64,000 bases of DNA from Candidatus Kryptonium sp. (GCA_025060635.1 JANXBN010000001.1:496001-560000); one strand, 5' to 3'. Counted from the first letter of the stretch, positions 29,212 to 37,684 are shown. The notes: generated by a model from the letters alone, not told the origin. Made by a program: numbers and translations.

Positions 29212-30879
29212 ATGAAAAGATTTGTTTTCATATTTTTCGCTTTAATCTCAATAAACCTTTTTGCCCAGGAGACAAAGCCAGAGGAAAGAAGATTTAGGAT
29301 TGATACGACCGCACTTGGCAGGACAAAAACAGAATTTGTGCTTCCAGAATTTATTATAACGGGACGGGAGACAATTGAAGTTGAAACCGGACAGAAAATT
29401 GATGTTGATGAGGTCATTTTACCTTCCGTAAATTTGAATTTCTACAAAATCAAAAACGATGAAAAAGTAAGTGCTGATGTTTCAACTCGGACAGAGGGAA
29501 GTAGATATGTGGAACTTTTTGGAAGAAATCCGATCGCACGGTTCAAGGCAGGTGTCGGAAGATATCTGACGACATATTTTGATGGAATGATTCAAGGTAA
29601 TGTTTTCAAAAATTTCTATGTGAATTCAAATTTTTATCATCGCGCAAGCCAAGGATTTATTGAAAACGCTGATTTTGTGAAAAATCAATTTTCTGTCGGG
29701 TTTGGATACTACCTTCCACAAATCCGCGATAAAATTTTCAATTGGTTGAGTTCTGCTAAAATCTTGGGTGGAGTTCATTATTCAACATATAGCTTTGGAT
29801 TTTATGGATCTCCCGTCCCGTCGCTTCATAGAAATATGAACAATCTAAACCTGACACTTTCACTTGAAGCACCGCATCGGAGATCTTTTGATTATGGTTT
29901 GAAACTTAAATACTCAATTTTCACCGTACTTGATACGATTGAGAACTACGAGAGTTCAAAGTTCGGAGGCAGAGAAAAAAGATTTGATTTTAGTTTTAAC
30001 TTCAGACACGATATTGATTTTTTGAGAGTTAAATTTAATGCCGATTACACATCTTCACCTGAGAAATTTTTAAAACTTGGTTTATTTGCCGGAAATTTGC
30101 TTGAATTTTTTGAGGTGGGTAGAAATTATTCGCTTGATTTCGGGGTTAACTTGTTTTCGTTCCAGAATTATGATATGGCAAGAAAGTTAAGAATATATCC
30201 GAATGTTTTATTTAAATATCTTGCGAGCAGGGAAACACAAATTTATACCTTTTTCGCTCCAGAAGTTTTAAATTTGAGCATTTCTGATTATTTCGGGACG
30301 AATAGATTTTTAACGAAAAACTTGAAAACTTTTCGCCCTGATGGTTATTTAAATTTAGGTTTTGGCGTGAAATATGGAATAGGGGATTTTGGGCTTGATG
30401 TTGGTTTAAACTTTCGGGCGTTTAAAAATTTCCCAATTTATGTAGAATATAGGAAAGGTTTTTATTCGGTAGAGTTTGAAAACGTTCAGTTTATTGAGTT
30501 AAAGGGTTCAGGCTATTTAAATTACCGTCGCCATGAGTTTATTTTTAATGCCGTTTTGAATTCTTCTTACAACTCAAGAAGTAAAAAGCCGGTTCCATAT
30601 TACCCAAACTTTTCGGCAAATCTCGGCTACAGGTATAAATTTAGATTTGGACTTGCAATTAATCTGGAAATTAGTTTAATTAGTAGTAGAGTATATAACT
30701 TTGAAGGAGATGAGTTGAAGGGATTTGGCTTGGTCAATCTGGGCGTGGAATATGAGGTTTTCAGGAATTTCAGGGTTTTTCTAAATTTTGATAACTTATT
30801 ATCACAGAGATTCTACTTTTGGCAAAGCTATCTTGAGCCAGATATGATCTTCATTGGCGGGATTGAGTATAGATTTTAA
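29212..30879 (+). CDS. Outer-membrane beta-barrel protein (TonB-receptor-like barrel without plug)
   Basis: 555 residues, signal peptide MKRFVFIFFALISINLFAQ, a short linker, then long runs of amphipathic strands. The C-terminus ends in the aromatic insertion signal GGIEYRF. A segment around residues 37-65 (PEFIITGRETIEVE) resembles a TonB-box or secretin-like linker, but I see no plug domain, so this is not a standard TonB-dependent receptor. It is co-linear with the TPR protein and cytochrome. Substrate unknown. Confidence 0.75.
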   Translation: MKRFVFIFFALISINLFAQETKPEERRFRIDTTALGRTKTEFVLPEFIITGRETIEVETGQKIDVDEVILPSVNLNFYKIKNDEKVSADVSTRTEGSRYVELFGRNPIARFKAGVGRYLTTYFDGMIQGNVFKNFYVNSNFYHRASQGFIENADFVKNQFSVGFGYYLPQIRDKIFNWLSSAKILGGVHYSTYSFGFYGSPVPSLHRNMNNLNLTLSLEAPHRRSFDYGLKLKYSIFTVLDTIENYESSKFGGREKRFDFSFNFRHDIDFLRVKFNADYTSSPEKFLKLGLFAGNLLEFFEVGRNYSLDFGVNLFSFQNYDMARKLRIYPNVLFKYLASRETQIYTFFAPEVLNLSISDYFGTNRFLTKNLKTFRPDGYLNLGFGVKYGIGDFGLDVGLNFRAFKNFPIYVEYRKGFYSVEFENVQFIELKGSGYLNYRRHEFIFNAVLNSSYNSRSKKPVPYYPNFSANLGYRYKFRFGLAINLEISLISSRVYNFEGDELKGFGLVNLGVEYEVFRNFRVFLNFDNLLSQRFYFWQSYLEPDMIFIGGIEYRF

Positions 30880-30896
30880 ATAAGCGAGGTTTTAGA

Positions 30897-31175
30897 ATGA
30901 ATAAAACAGAATTTGTAAAGTTATTGGCTAAGGATCTAAAGTGGAGCATGGCTAAAACCGAAAAGGTCTTGGATACCTTTTTTAATTTGGTTTCCGAGAT
31001 TTTAATAAAAGAGAAGAAGCTAAATTTGTTTAAATTTGGGGTTTTCACAGTAAAGCACAGGGCAAGTAGAAAGGGTCGGAATCCGAAGACAGGCGAAGAG
31101 TTGATTTTGCCACCGAAAGAATATCCACATTTCAAAGCAAGCAGATCAGTCATCAATTCAATTAACAGCAGGTAA
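30897..31175 (+). CDS. HU/IHF-family DNA-binding protein
   Basis: 92 residues, full HU fold: MNKTEFVKLLAKDL helix, dimer core, and the beta-arm tip GRNPKTGEELILPPK, where the proline intercalates in known HU/IHF. It is a nucleoid protein that bends DNA. A GCGAGG site precedes the ATG. The next gene starts with a second HU-like domain, so the pair probably arose by tandem duplication. Confidence 0.93.
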   Translation: MNKTEFVKLLAKDLKWSMAKTEKVLDTFFNLVSEILIKEKKLNLFKFGVFTVKHRASRKGRNPKTGEELILPPKEYPHFKASRSVINSINSR

Positions 31176-31181
31176 TTGAAA

Positions 31182-32480
31182 ATGGGAAAAAATGAGTTTT
31201 TAAATTTGCTCTCTAAACGTGCGGGGATTTCATATGATGAGGCTAAGATGTTTTATGATAAATTTGTTCAAAGGTTCATTAAAGTATTGAAAACTACTCA
31301 AAGCCTTAAGATTTCCAGCTTTGGTGAGTTTAAAGGGAAAGTTAAGAAAAGCAGGAAAGTTATTGATCCTTCAACTGGATTTGAAAAAGTTATCCCATCA
31401 AAAACAGTCGTTAATTTTTCTCCAGCGAAAATCTTCGTTGAAAAGGTCAATATAAAATATAAAAATTTGAAACCAGTTGTTGTCAAAGCACGACCAGTTG
31501 TCGTTGAGGAGAGTGATTCAAATGAGTTCAACATCACTTTTTTTGAACTTGGCGGGAAACGAGAACCTGTTAAGTTAGATGCCATCCCAGTAGAATTTGA
31601 ACCTGTTGCTAAAGAAGTTAAAGTACCCGAACAGCGAAATGGTGAAGATTATCTTGTTTTACCGGATAAACTTTCAGAGGTTGAGAAGTTTGAGGAGATT
31701 GAGATTGATGTTCCGGTTTTTGATTTTTTTGAAAAGAAGATGGAGAGCGAGAGTGGTTATGAGATCGCTAAGGAAGAAGTAAAAATTAACTTTGGGGAGG
31801 TAGCAATGCCTGAATTTAATTTGTCTGAAGAGCCGAGACAGCCGCAAGAAAAAAAGGATGCGAAGAAATTATTTGACGATACACAACAAAGGGAGATACC
31901 AACTATGGCATTTGAATATGAAGAAACAAATCAGAAGCGAACTGGTTTTTGGATCTTTATTTTGGTGGTGTTTTTAATTTTCCTTGGTGGAGTTGTTTTG
32001 TTATTGAATCAATATGGTTATATACATCTTTGGGGTGAAGGTAAAAAAGTAAGTAAAGTTGAATTTCCTCAGACGGGGGATGTCGTTGTAACTACACCTC
32101 CAGAGGTTAAAACAAAGTCGGAAGCAGAAACACCTTTAGTTGAAGGAGGGAAAAAAGAGCCGGTTATTGCACCGCCAAGGGTTGAAAAGCCAGCTGCTTC
32201 AAAGTTAGCTCCGAAAACAGCAAAAAGTTATGTTATTCAAGTTGCTTCGTTTCAGGATAAGAAATTGGCTGATGCGTTCGCAAGCGATTTAAAAGAGAAA
32301 GGTTATAATGCTTTTGTGGAAAGAGCTTTTGTTGAGTGGAAAGGTGGAAATTGGTATCGTGTTAGGGTTGGATTTTTTGATTCGTTTGAACAAGCAAATG
32401 AGGTGGCAAAGAAATTAAAAAAGGATGCGAAGGTTGAAAGAATTTGGGTAAGCGAGGCAACAAGGAGCGTAACAAAGTAA
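31182..32480 (+). CDS. HU-fold / transmembrane / SPOR-domain fusion protein
   Basis: 432 residues. Residues 1-90 form an HU-like domain (KNEFLNLLSKRAGISYDEA, then KISSFGEFKGK and PSTGFEKVIPSK). An acidic linker (about 95-250) leads to one transmembrane helix near 255-277 (FWIFILVVFLIFLGGVVLLL). A proline-rich spacer and a C-terminal SPOR domain follow (about 347-425, SYVIQVASFQDKKLADAFA). SPOR domains bind denuded peptidoglycan at division sites. The predicted topology puts the DNA-binding-like domain in the cytoplasm and SPOR in the periplasm. Bacteroidota carry related HU(CCDC81-like)-SPOR proteins. ATG 31182 is preferred over TTG 31176. Confidence 0.88.
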   Translation: MGKNEFLNLLSKRAGISYDEAKMFYDKFVQRFIKVLKTTQSLKISSFGEFKGKVKKSRKVIDPSTGFEKVIPSKTVVNFSPAKIFVEKVNIKYKNLKPVVVKARPVVVEESDSNEFNITFFELGGKREPVKLDAIPVEFEPVAKEVKVPEQRNGEDYLVLPDKLSEVEKFEEIEIDVPVFDFFEKKMESESGYEIAKEEVKINFGEVAMPEFNLSEEPRQPQEKKDAKKLFDDTQQREIPTMAFEYEETNQKRTGFWIFILVVFLIFLGGVVLLLNQYGYIHLWGEGKKVSKVEFPQTGDVVVTTPPEVKTKSEAETPLVEGGKKEPVIAPPRVEKPAASKLAPKTAKSYVIQVASFQDKKLADAFASDLKEKGYNAFVERAFVEWKGGNWYRVRVGFFDSFEQANEVAKKLKKDAKVERIWVSEATRSVTK

Positions 32481-32500
32481 AAAAATAATCTGGAGGACGA

Positions 32501-34066
32501 ATGGTTAAATTTGTTTTTCTGGATTATCTTTGGCTTGTTCTTTATCTTATTTTGATGACTGGAGCGGGGCTTTTGTTTTATAATCTTGGAAAAAGATCGG
32601 AAGCGGATTTCTTTCTTGCTGGCAGATCTCTTCCATGGTGGCTTCCTGCTATGAGTGTTTATGCGACTCATACGGCAACGGACACACCAATGTGGATTAG
32701 CGGTGTTGTTTATAAACATGGTCTGCGCGGGTTATGGTATACTTTTTTCTCCGCATGGTGTGCAATTGCAGCTTTCGTTTCCGCAAGAATTTTTAGAAGA
32801 TCGGTTGCCTATTCGCAAGCTGAATGGCAAAGTTTAAGATATTCTGGGCTTGGTGCTGAACTTTTGCGTGGATGGATGGCTGGATGGGGTGCATTTCTTA
32901 ACATGTTTATACTTGGATGGGTTGGAATGGCTATGGGAAAACTATGTAATTATCTATTTGGGTGGGAAAACTGGATCGGGCTTGTTCTTTTTTCGTCTAT
33001 AACTGCAATTTATGTTCTATCGGCTGGATATTGGGGTGTTGTAATGGCAGATTTTCAACAGGGGATAATTGCTCTTTTCATTATTATCATTGCTTCGTTA
33101 TGGGGAATTCGTGAAGCTGGAGGTCCAGATGGAATTGTTCAAAAATTATATGAACTTGGTGAATCGTGGCGACTTAATCCATTTCATTTTACAGGCTTTT
33201 TCTCGGGTGATTTTCCAGTTGCCTGGTTTATAACAATGATGATTATTGCTGTCCTTGGTGGATTTGGAATGGGCACAAGCATTGATTGGTATGCCGAGGC
33301 ACAAAGAATTCAATCTTCAAAAACTGTTCGTGACGCTTCATATAGTATTTGGTGGGGAACTGCTTTGACATTAACAAGAAATGCTGTTTGGGCAGTTGCT
33401 ATAATTGCTTTTTTTGTTATGCATCCATATCTAACCGATACGAAAGAATATGAAATGGCATGGTTTAGGATTGCTTTTGAACATCTCCCGGCTGGAATGG
33501 CTGGATTTTTATTTGCAGGTGTGGTTGCGATTCATATCTCAACTATTTCAACGCATTTAAATCTCGGTTCGGTTTACCTTACTCGTGATATTTATCATCA
33601 CTATGTTAGACCAGATGCAAGTCAAAAAGAACTCGTTTGGGCTGGGAGAATTGCTACTTTTATTCTTTTGATTGGTTCTTTCATCTATGGCTCAATGATG
33701 GAGGAGATAACGAAGTGGTTGATTTTTGCTTTGTGGATAATGGGCGCTGGAATGTGGCTTCCGAACATTTTACAAGTCGTATGGTGGAGATTTAACTCTT
33801 GGGGTTATCTTTCAGCTTGGATCGCAAATCTTGGGTTTTCTTGGCTTGTTGTGTGGATTTTGCCAGCGTTCGGTATATTGCCAGAATTACCAGATTACCT
33901 TCAATTCTGGATCCTTATGATTCTAACTGCACTTGTTTACATTCCTGTAACTCTCCTAACGAAACCAGAAGATATGGAACATCTTGTTAAGTATTATGTC
34001 ATGACAAAGCCAATTGGCTGGTGGAAGCCAGTTGAGATAGAAGCGAAAAAGAGAGGATTGATATAA
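32501..34066 (+). CDS. Sodium:solute symporter (SSS family)
   Basis: 521 residues, about 13 transmembrane helices of the SSS/LeuT fold. The family signature region EADFFLAGRSLPWWLPAMSV is at residues 33-52, followed by a sodium-site-type TM1 with THTATDTP. The final helices are WALIFALWIMG-like, with a polar C-terminal tail. The substrate cannot be told from sequence; sugars, inositol, amino acids and carboxylates are all family substrates. TGGAGG sits before ATG 32501. Three very small membrane proteins follow in coupled order and may be its subunits. Confidence 0.93.
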   Translation: MVKFVFLDYLWLVLYLILMTGAGLLFYNLGKRSEADFFLAGRSLPWWLPAMSVYATHTATDTPMWISGVVYKHGLRGLWYTFFSAWCAIAAFVSARIFRRSVAYSQAEWQSLRYSGLGAELLRGWMAGWGAFLNMFILGWVGMAMGKLCNYLFGWENWIGLVLFSSITAIYVLSAGYWGVVMADFQQGIIALFIIIIASLWGIREAGGPDGIVQKLYELGESWRLNPFHFTGFFSGDFPVAWFITMMIIAVLGGFGMGTSIDWYAEAQRIQSSKTVRDASYSIWWGTALTLTRNAVWAVAIIAFFVMHPYLTDTKEYEMAWFRIAFEHLPAGMAGFLFAGVVAIHISTISTHLNLGSVYLTRDIYHHYVRPDASQKELVWAGRIATFILLIGSFIYGSMMEEITKWLIFALWIMGAGMWLPNILQVVWWRFNSWGYLSAWIANLGFSWLVVWILPAFGILPELPDYLQFWILMILTALVYIPVTLLTKPEDMEHLVKYYVMTKPIGWWKPVEIEAKKRGLI

Positions 34067-34085
34067 AACAAAGAATCTTTCAAGA

Positions 34086-34376
34086 ATGAGCTTTATAAGA
34101 AGAAAATGGACGCCAGAGGAAGCGGATAAATGGACAGTTGAAGATATAATTGCAATCATTATTTCACCATTTGCGTATGCTTTTTTAATGATCGGTGTCG
34201 CTTTGAGTTTATTCTTATTTTTTTGGGGATTTGTGATTCTTTTGATTGGAGTGGTTTTAACTGTGATAATGCATTTGGTTATTGATCCAAAGTTGAGAGC
34301 AATTTCAAGTGAATATGAGAAAAAGCAGAGGGAATATATAGAAAACCTTGAAAAAATAGTCAGCTGGAGGGAGTGA
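34086..34376 (+). CDS. Small two-helix membrane protein, putative symporter partner
   Basis: 96 residues, no family recognised. A charged N-terminal segment (RRKWTPEEADKWTVED) precedes one long or two short hydrophobic helices (about residues 22-68). A coiled, charged C-terminus (EYEKKQREYIENLEKI) follows. It begins 19 nt after the symporter; its TGA stop overlaps the next ATG (TGATG). By analogy with YjcH beside ActP and YhdT beside PanF, a role as an accessory subunit is plausible but unproven. Confidence 0.75.
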   Translation: MSFIRRKWTPEEADKWTVEDIIAIIISPFAYAFLMIGVALSLFLFFWGFVILLIGVVLTVIMHLVIDPKLRAISSEYEKKQREYIENLEKIVSWRE

Positions 34377-34489
34377 TGGAGAAAGGTTTAACCGTAGTTC
34401 TTGGAATGACAATTGCTTATTTTGTTTCATTTCTTGGTTTAATTCTCGCATATATCTCGTATAAAAAGAGAAAGGGATCAAAGAAATGA
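34376..34489 (+). CDS. 37-residue single-span membrane microprotein
   Basis: ATG 34376 overlaps the preceding stop by one base and has GGAGGGAG a few bases upstream. It encodes MEKGLTVVLGMTIAYF, then a continuous hydrophobic helix to residue 28 and a basic tail (KKRKGSKK), predicting N-out or short N-terminal topology with a cytoplasmic C-terminus. No family recognised. Overlap on both sides (TGATG and ATGA) argues it is translated. Confidence 0.7.
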   Translation: MEKGLTVVLGMTIAYFVSFLGLILAYISYKKRKGSKK

Positions 34490-34614
34490 ACACCGACACG
34501 ATTATATGGGGATTGATTGTCCCGTTTTTTATATTTGCGTTTTCTTTTGCGATAACTTATTTGCTTTATAGAAAATTTTCAAGGGAATTGAAGTCAGATG
34601 GGAGTGGTGAATAA
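34486..34614 (+). CDS. 42-residue single-span membrane microprotein
   Basis: ATG 34486 overlaps the previous stop (ATGA) by 4 nt; GGGATCAAAG lies just upstream. It encodes MNTDTIIWGLIVPFF, continues with a hydrophobic helix to about residue 28, then RKFSRELKSDGSGE. It ends directly before the bidirectional terminator, so it closes the symporter operon. No family recognised. Confidence 0.7.
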   Translation: MNTDTIIWGLIVPFFIFAFSFAITYLLYRKFSRELKSDGSGE

Positions 34615-34619
34615 AGTGG

Positions 34620-34643
34620 GAGGCGTTGCATATGCAACGCCTC
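34620..34643. terminator. Bidirectional terminator between convergent operons
   Basis: A perfect 24-nt palindrome, GAGGCGTTGCAT followed by its reverse complement. It lies between the last symporter-operon gene (plus) and ino1 (minus), ending 7 nt before the ino1 stop codon. A TTTT tract follows on the plus strand at 34649-34652. Confidence 0.8.
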
Positions 34644-34650
34644 TGAAGTT

Positions 34651-35973
34651 TTAATCGTAATATTCAAGCCCAAGGTGCGTGATGAGTTCTTCGCCCATCA
34701 GGTGGCGCAAACGATTTTTGAGTTTCATTAATTGTATAAATAAATCATGTTCAGGATAAATTGTCGGGGCGTGCATTGGGCTCTTGAAGTAGAAAGAAAG
34801 CCACTCTTGGATCCCATACATCCCGCTTCTCTGTGCGAGATCAAGGAAGAGAGCGAGGTCAAGGACGATTGGAGCTGCAAGAATTGAATCACGGCATAGG
34901 AAGTTTATTTTTATTTGCATCGGATAGCCAAGCCAACCAAATATATCAATGTTATCCCAAGCTTCTTTCTCATCACCGCGTGGAGGATAGAAATTAATTC
35001 TTACTTTGTGATAATAGTTTCCGTAAAGATCTGGATAAAGTTCGGGTTGTAAGATATATTCAAGGACTCCGAGTTTGCTTACTTCTTTTGTTTTGAAAGA
35101 TTCTGGATCATCAAGGACTTCGCCATCTCTGTTTCCAAGTATGTTTACGGAGAACCAGCCTGTAAGTCCAAGCATTCTTGCCTTGAGCATTGGAGCAATG
35201 ACTGTTTTGACAAGCGTTTGTCCAGTTTTGAAATCCTTACCTGCGATAGGAACTTTCATTTCCTTCGCGAATTGAATTAAAGCGGGTATATCAACTGATA
35301 AATTAGGAGCGCCATTTGCATAAGGGACACCTTCGGCAATTGCAGCATAAGCGTAAATCATGCTTGGAGCTATTGCGTCGTCGTTTTTCTTCATAGCTTC
35401 TTCAAATTTTTCAAGCGTTTGGTGTACTTCGCTTGGCTCCATGTAAATTTCCGTGCTTCCACACCATATCATTACAAGACGATCGCAGTTGTTTTTCTCT
35501 TTGAAGTTTCTTATATCTTCTCTTAACATTTGCGCAAGTTCAAACTTATCCTTTGCTTTTTTTACATTAGGACCATCAAGCTTCTTGACATATTTTCTAT
35601 CAAAGACGGCTTTCATAGGCTTGATTTGTTCAAGTTCATCTTTTACAAGATCAAGATGTTCTTTTCTTAAAACTCCGGCTTTTAAAGCAGATTCATAAGC
35701 GCTATCTTCAAATATATCCCAACCTCCGAATACAAGATCGTTTAAATCAGCAAGTGGGACGAATTCTTTGATCTTTGGAAATCTTCTCTCAGTTCTTTTC
35801 CCAAGTCGTATCGTTCCCATTTGGGTTAGTGAGCCGATTGGTAATGCTAAACCTTTTCTGACAAGAAATGTGCCTGCAATAAATGTCGTCGCAACCGCTC
35901 CAAGTCCGGGCAAAAGCACGCCAAGTTTCCCAGTCGGCTCTTTTATTTCTACGCCCGATTTCGTTTTTATCAT
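34651..35973 (-). CDS. ino1: Inositol-3-phosphate synthase
   Basis: Converts glucose-6-phosphate to myo-inositol-3-phosphate with NAD; 440 residues. The Rossmann start is GVLLPGLGAVATT. Later segments match the family, including MIWCGSTEIYMEP, the lysine-containing VPIAGKDFKTGQTLVKT and GWFSVNILGNRDGEVLDDP. The ATG overlaps the stop of the CDP-alcohol transferase by 4 nt (ATGA) and has GGAGGTGGG upstream. Product and partner together point to inositol-phospholipid synthesis rather than osmolyte synthesis, as no inositol cytidylyltransferase is adjacent. Confidence 0.95.
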   Translation of the reverse strand: MIKTKSGVEIKEPTGKLGVLLPGLGAVATTFIAGTFLVRKGLALPIGSLTQMGTIRLGKRTERRFPKIKEFVPLADLNDLVFGGWDIFEDSAYESALKAGVLRKEHLDLVKDELEQIKPMKAVFDRKYVKKLDGPNVKKAKDKFELAQMLREDIRNFKEKNNCDRLVMIWCGSTEIYMEPSEVHQTLEKFEEAMKKNDDAIAPSMIYAYAAIAEGVPYANGAPNLSVDIPALIQFAKEMKVPIAGKDFKTGQTLVKTVIAPMLKARMLGLTGWFSVNILGNRDGEVLDDPESFKTKEVSKLGVLEYILQPELYPDLYGNYYHKVRINFYPPRGDEKEAWDNIDIFGWLGYPMQIKINFLCRDSILAAPIVLDLALFLDLAQRSGMYGIQEWLSFYFKSPMHAPTIYPEHDLFIQLMKLKNRLRHLMGEELITHLGLEYYD

Positions 35974-36710
35974 TTTCCCACCTCCTTGTTTTGTGTGATA
36001 AGTTCGTTTTGCTGTTCAGCTAAATCTATCTCTTTTGATTTTTTCCAAACATAGTAAAGTCGTTGCAATGCGGTCACATTTGTAAAAATAGCCATTATGT
36101 AAATTGCAATTGAAAGTGGCATGGGTGGATATGCAGGAAAGCTTAAATCAAATTTCTCAAATGCGAAATCAAAGAATTTTATGAAATAGTCATGTAGAAA
36201 ATAAAAAACGGAGCCAAATCCAAGTAGGACAACTCTTTCTGCCCTTCTCATAAGTCCAACATCGCATTCAAAACCAAGTCCTTCCGCTCTTGCCCTTATA
36301 TAACTTACCATCATTGAACCACCTATTGCAAAGACAGCTGCAACAGAAGTTATATAAAAACTATATTTTATCAAATAAACACCTATTCCAAAGAAAATGA
36401 CAACCTCGGTATATCTATCAAGAGTTGAATCGTAAAGAGCCCCGAACTTCGTCACTCGGTTGGTCATTCTTGCGATTTTACCATCAAGCGTATCAAGTAT
36501 GCCACTTAAAAGTGTTAAGATCCCAGCAATTATGAACTTGCCAACTGCGAAGAAATAACCAGCGAGAATGCCAACGAAGAAAGAAACCGTCGTTAGGAAG
36601 TTCGGATTTATGTTTAGATGTAGAGCAAATCTGAGGAGTTTTTCTATGGAGTTTAGATAGAGTTTCTCAACTTTTTTCGGAATTAGGTTTGATGACACAA
36701 TTTTTTTCAA
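35970..36710 (-). CDS. CDP-alcohol phosphatidyltransferase, likely phosphatidylinositol-phosphate synthase
   Basis: 246 residues with about six membrane helices. The class motif D-T-L-D-G-K-I-A-R, eight residues, G-A-L-Y-D-S-T-L-D is complete, giving all four catalytic aspartates. In context with ino1 the likely acceptor is inositol-3-phosphate, as in actinobacterial PIP synthase and the Bacteroides inositol-lipid cluster; glycerol-3-phosphate is the alternative. The start is TTG at 36710 (or GTG 36698). The leader predicted from the promoter is only about 13 nt, with no Shine-Dalgarno. Confidence 0.85.
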   Translation of the reverse strand: MKKIVSSNLIPKKVEKLYLNSIEKLLRFALHLNINPNFLTTVSFFVGILAGYFFAVGKFIIAGILTLLSGILDTLDGKIARMTNRVTKFGALYDSTLDRYTEVVIFFGIGVYLIKYSFYITSVAAVFAIGGSMMVSYIRARAEGLGFECDVGLMRRAERVVLLGFGSVFYFLHDYFIKFFDFAFEKFDLSFPAYPPMPLSIAIYIMAIFTNVTALQRLYYVWKKSKEIDLAEQQNELITQNKEVGK

Positions 36711-36729
36711 TTAGTTTTTTTCAGCGATA

Positions 36730-36761
36730 TAAAGATAAAAAGTTAAACGATGTTTTGCAAA
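36730..36761 (-). promoter_or_regulatory. Promoter of the inositol-lipid pair
   Basis: Minus strand: TTTG at 36758-36761, 20 nt, TATCTTTA at 36730-36737. Only 19 nt separate the box from the TTG start of the transferase. Confidence 0.7.
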
Positions 36762-36790
36762 TAACTTGTGGATGTGGGAAGGCGGGATTT

Positions 36791-37462
36791 TTATCTTTTT
36801 CCTGAAATCACTATCACGAACTCGCCTCTGATTTTGTCAGGTGTTAACTTTTTTAAAACCTCAGAAATTTTACCTCTGAAAATTTCCTCGTGGATTTTCG
36901 TTAATTCTTTCGCCACCGCTACTTCTCTGTCGCCGAAAATTTCAAGTATTTCGTTAAGAGTTCGTAAAATTCGGTGAGGCGATTCATAGAGAATTAAAGT
37001 TCTTTCTTCTTGTGAAAGTTGTTGAAGTTTTGTTTTACGCCCTTTCTTGTGTGGTAGGAATCCAACGAAGACAAACTCATCCATAGGCAAACCACTCGCA
37101 ACGAGCGCGCTTACAAAAGCAGTCGGACCAGGTATTGGAATTACAGGTATGTTTTCCTCAATCGCTTTTTTAATAATGACATATCCAGGGTCAGATATAC
37201 CTGGAGTTCCGGAATCTGAAACAAGGGCGATATCTTTGCCCGATTTAAGATTTGAAATTAATTCCTCAGCTCTTTGTTTCTCGTTGTAACTGTAATAGCT
37301 CAAAAGTTTTTTCTTGATCCCGAATTTTTCAAGAAGGATCGTCGTTCTTCTTGTGTCCTCACACGCAATTAAATCAACACTTTTTAAAACCTCAATTGCG
37401 CGAAAAGTTATATCGTCAAGGTTGCCGATCGGTGTTGACACTACATAGAGTTTGCCTGTCAT
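36791..37462 (-). CDS. rsmI: 16S rRNA (cytidine(1402)-2'-O)-methyltransferase RsmI
   Basis: Tetrapyrrole-methylase-fold SAM enzyme that modifies C1402 in the ribosomal P-site; 223 residues. It has LYVVSTPIGNLDDITFRA at the start, CEDTRRTTILL, ALVSDSGTPGISDPG and IPIPGPTAFVSALVASGLP. The C-terminus stops at the core domain, shorter than E. coli RsmI (286), as in several other phyla. Its stop lies 29 nt beyond the end of the next gene's promoter. Confidence 0.95.
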   Translation of the reverse strand: MTGKLYVVSTPIGNLDDITFRAIEVLKSVDLIACEDTRRTTILLEKFGIKKKLLSYYSYNEKQRAEELISNLKSGKDIALVSDSGTPGISDPGYVIIKKAIEENIPVIPIPGPTAFVSALVASGLPMDEFVFVGFLPHKKGRKTKLQQLSQEERTLILYESPHRILRTLNEILEIFGDREVAVAKELTKIHEEIFRGKISEVLKKLTPDKIRGEFVIVISGKR

Positions 37463-37485
37463 AACGATGTGCTAAATTGTTTTTT

Positions 37486-37517
37486 AAAAGATAAAAATAA
37501 AGTTGGCAACCTGCAAA
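37486..37517 (-). promoter_or_regulatory. Promoter of rsmI
   Basis: Minus strand: TTTG at 37514-37517, 20 nt, TATCTTTT at 37486-37493. The leader to the ATG at 37462 is about 17 nt. The remaining intergenic DNA to uvrB (37518-37684) holds no ORF and no convincing promoter match. Confidence 0.65.
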
Positions 37518-37684
37518 AAGTTTTTTTGTTTAAGTATTTTTCATTAAATTTTCAAAAAACCGAGCCGACCTATTAATCTAAGGTGGAAAGTGTTCATCTG
37601 ATATTTACTTTTGCCGTAGGTAGCTATTGAAAGTTTTAACTTCAAAATTTACGGGAAAAAAATCAATCTTCATCAACAAGATCT

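Noticed and set aside
37521-37613. uvrB promoter candidates (TTTT-N20-TAAATTTT at 37521-37552; TACTTTTG at 37606-37613)
   Set aside because: Each matches only one element or one degenerate pair; I could not choose between them.
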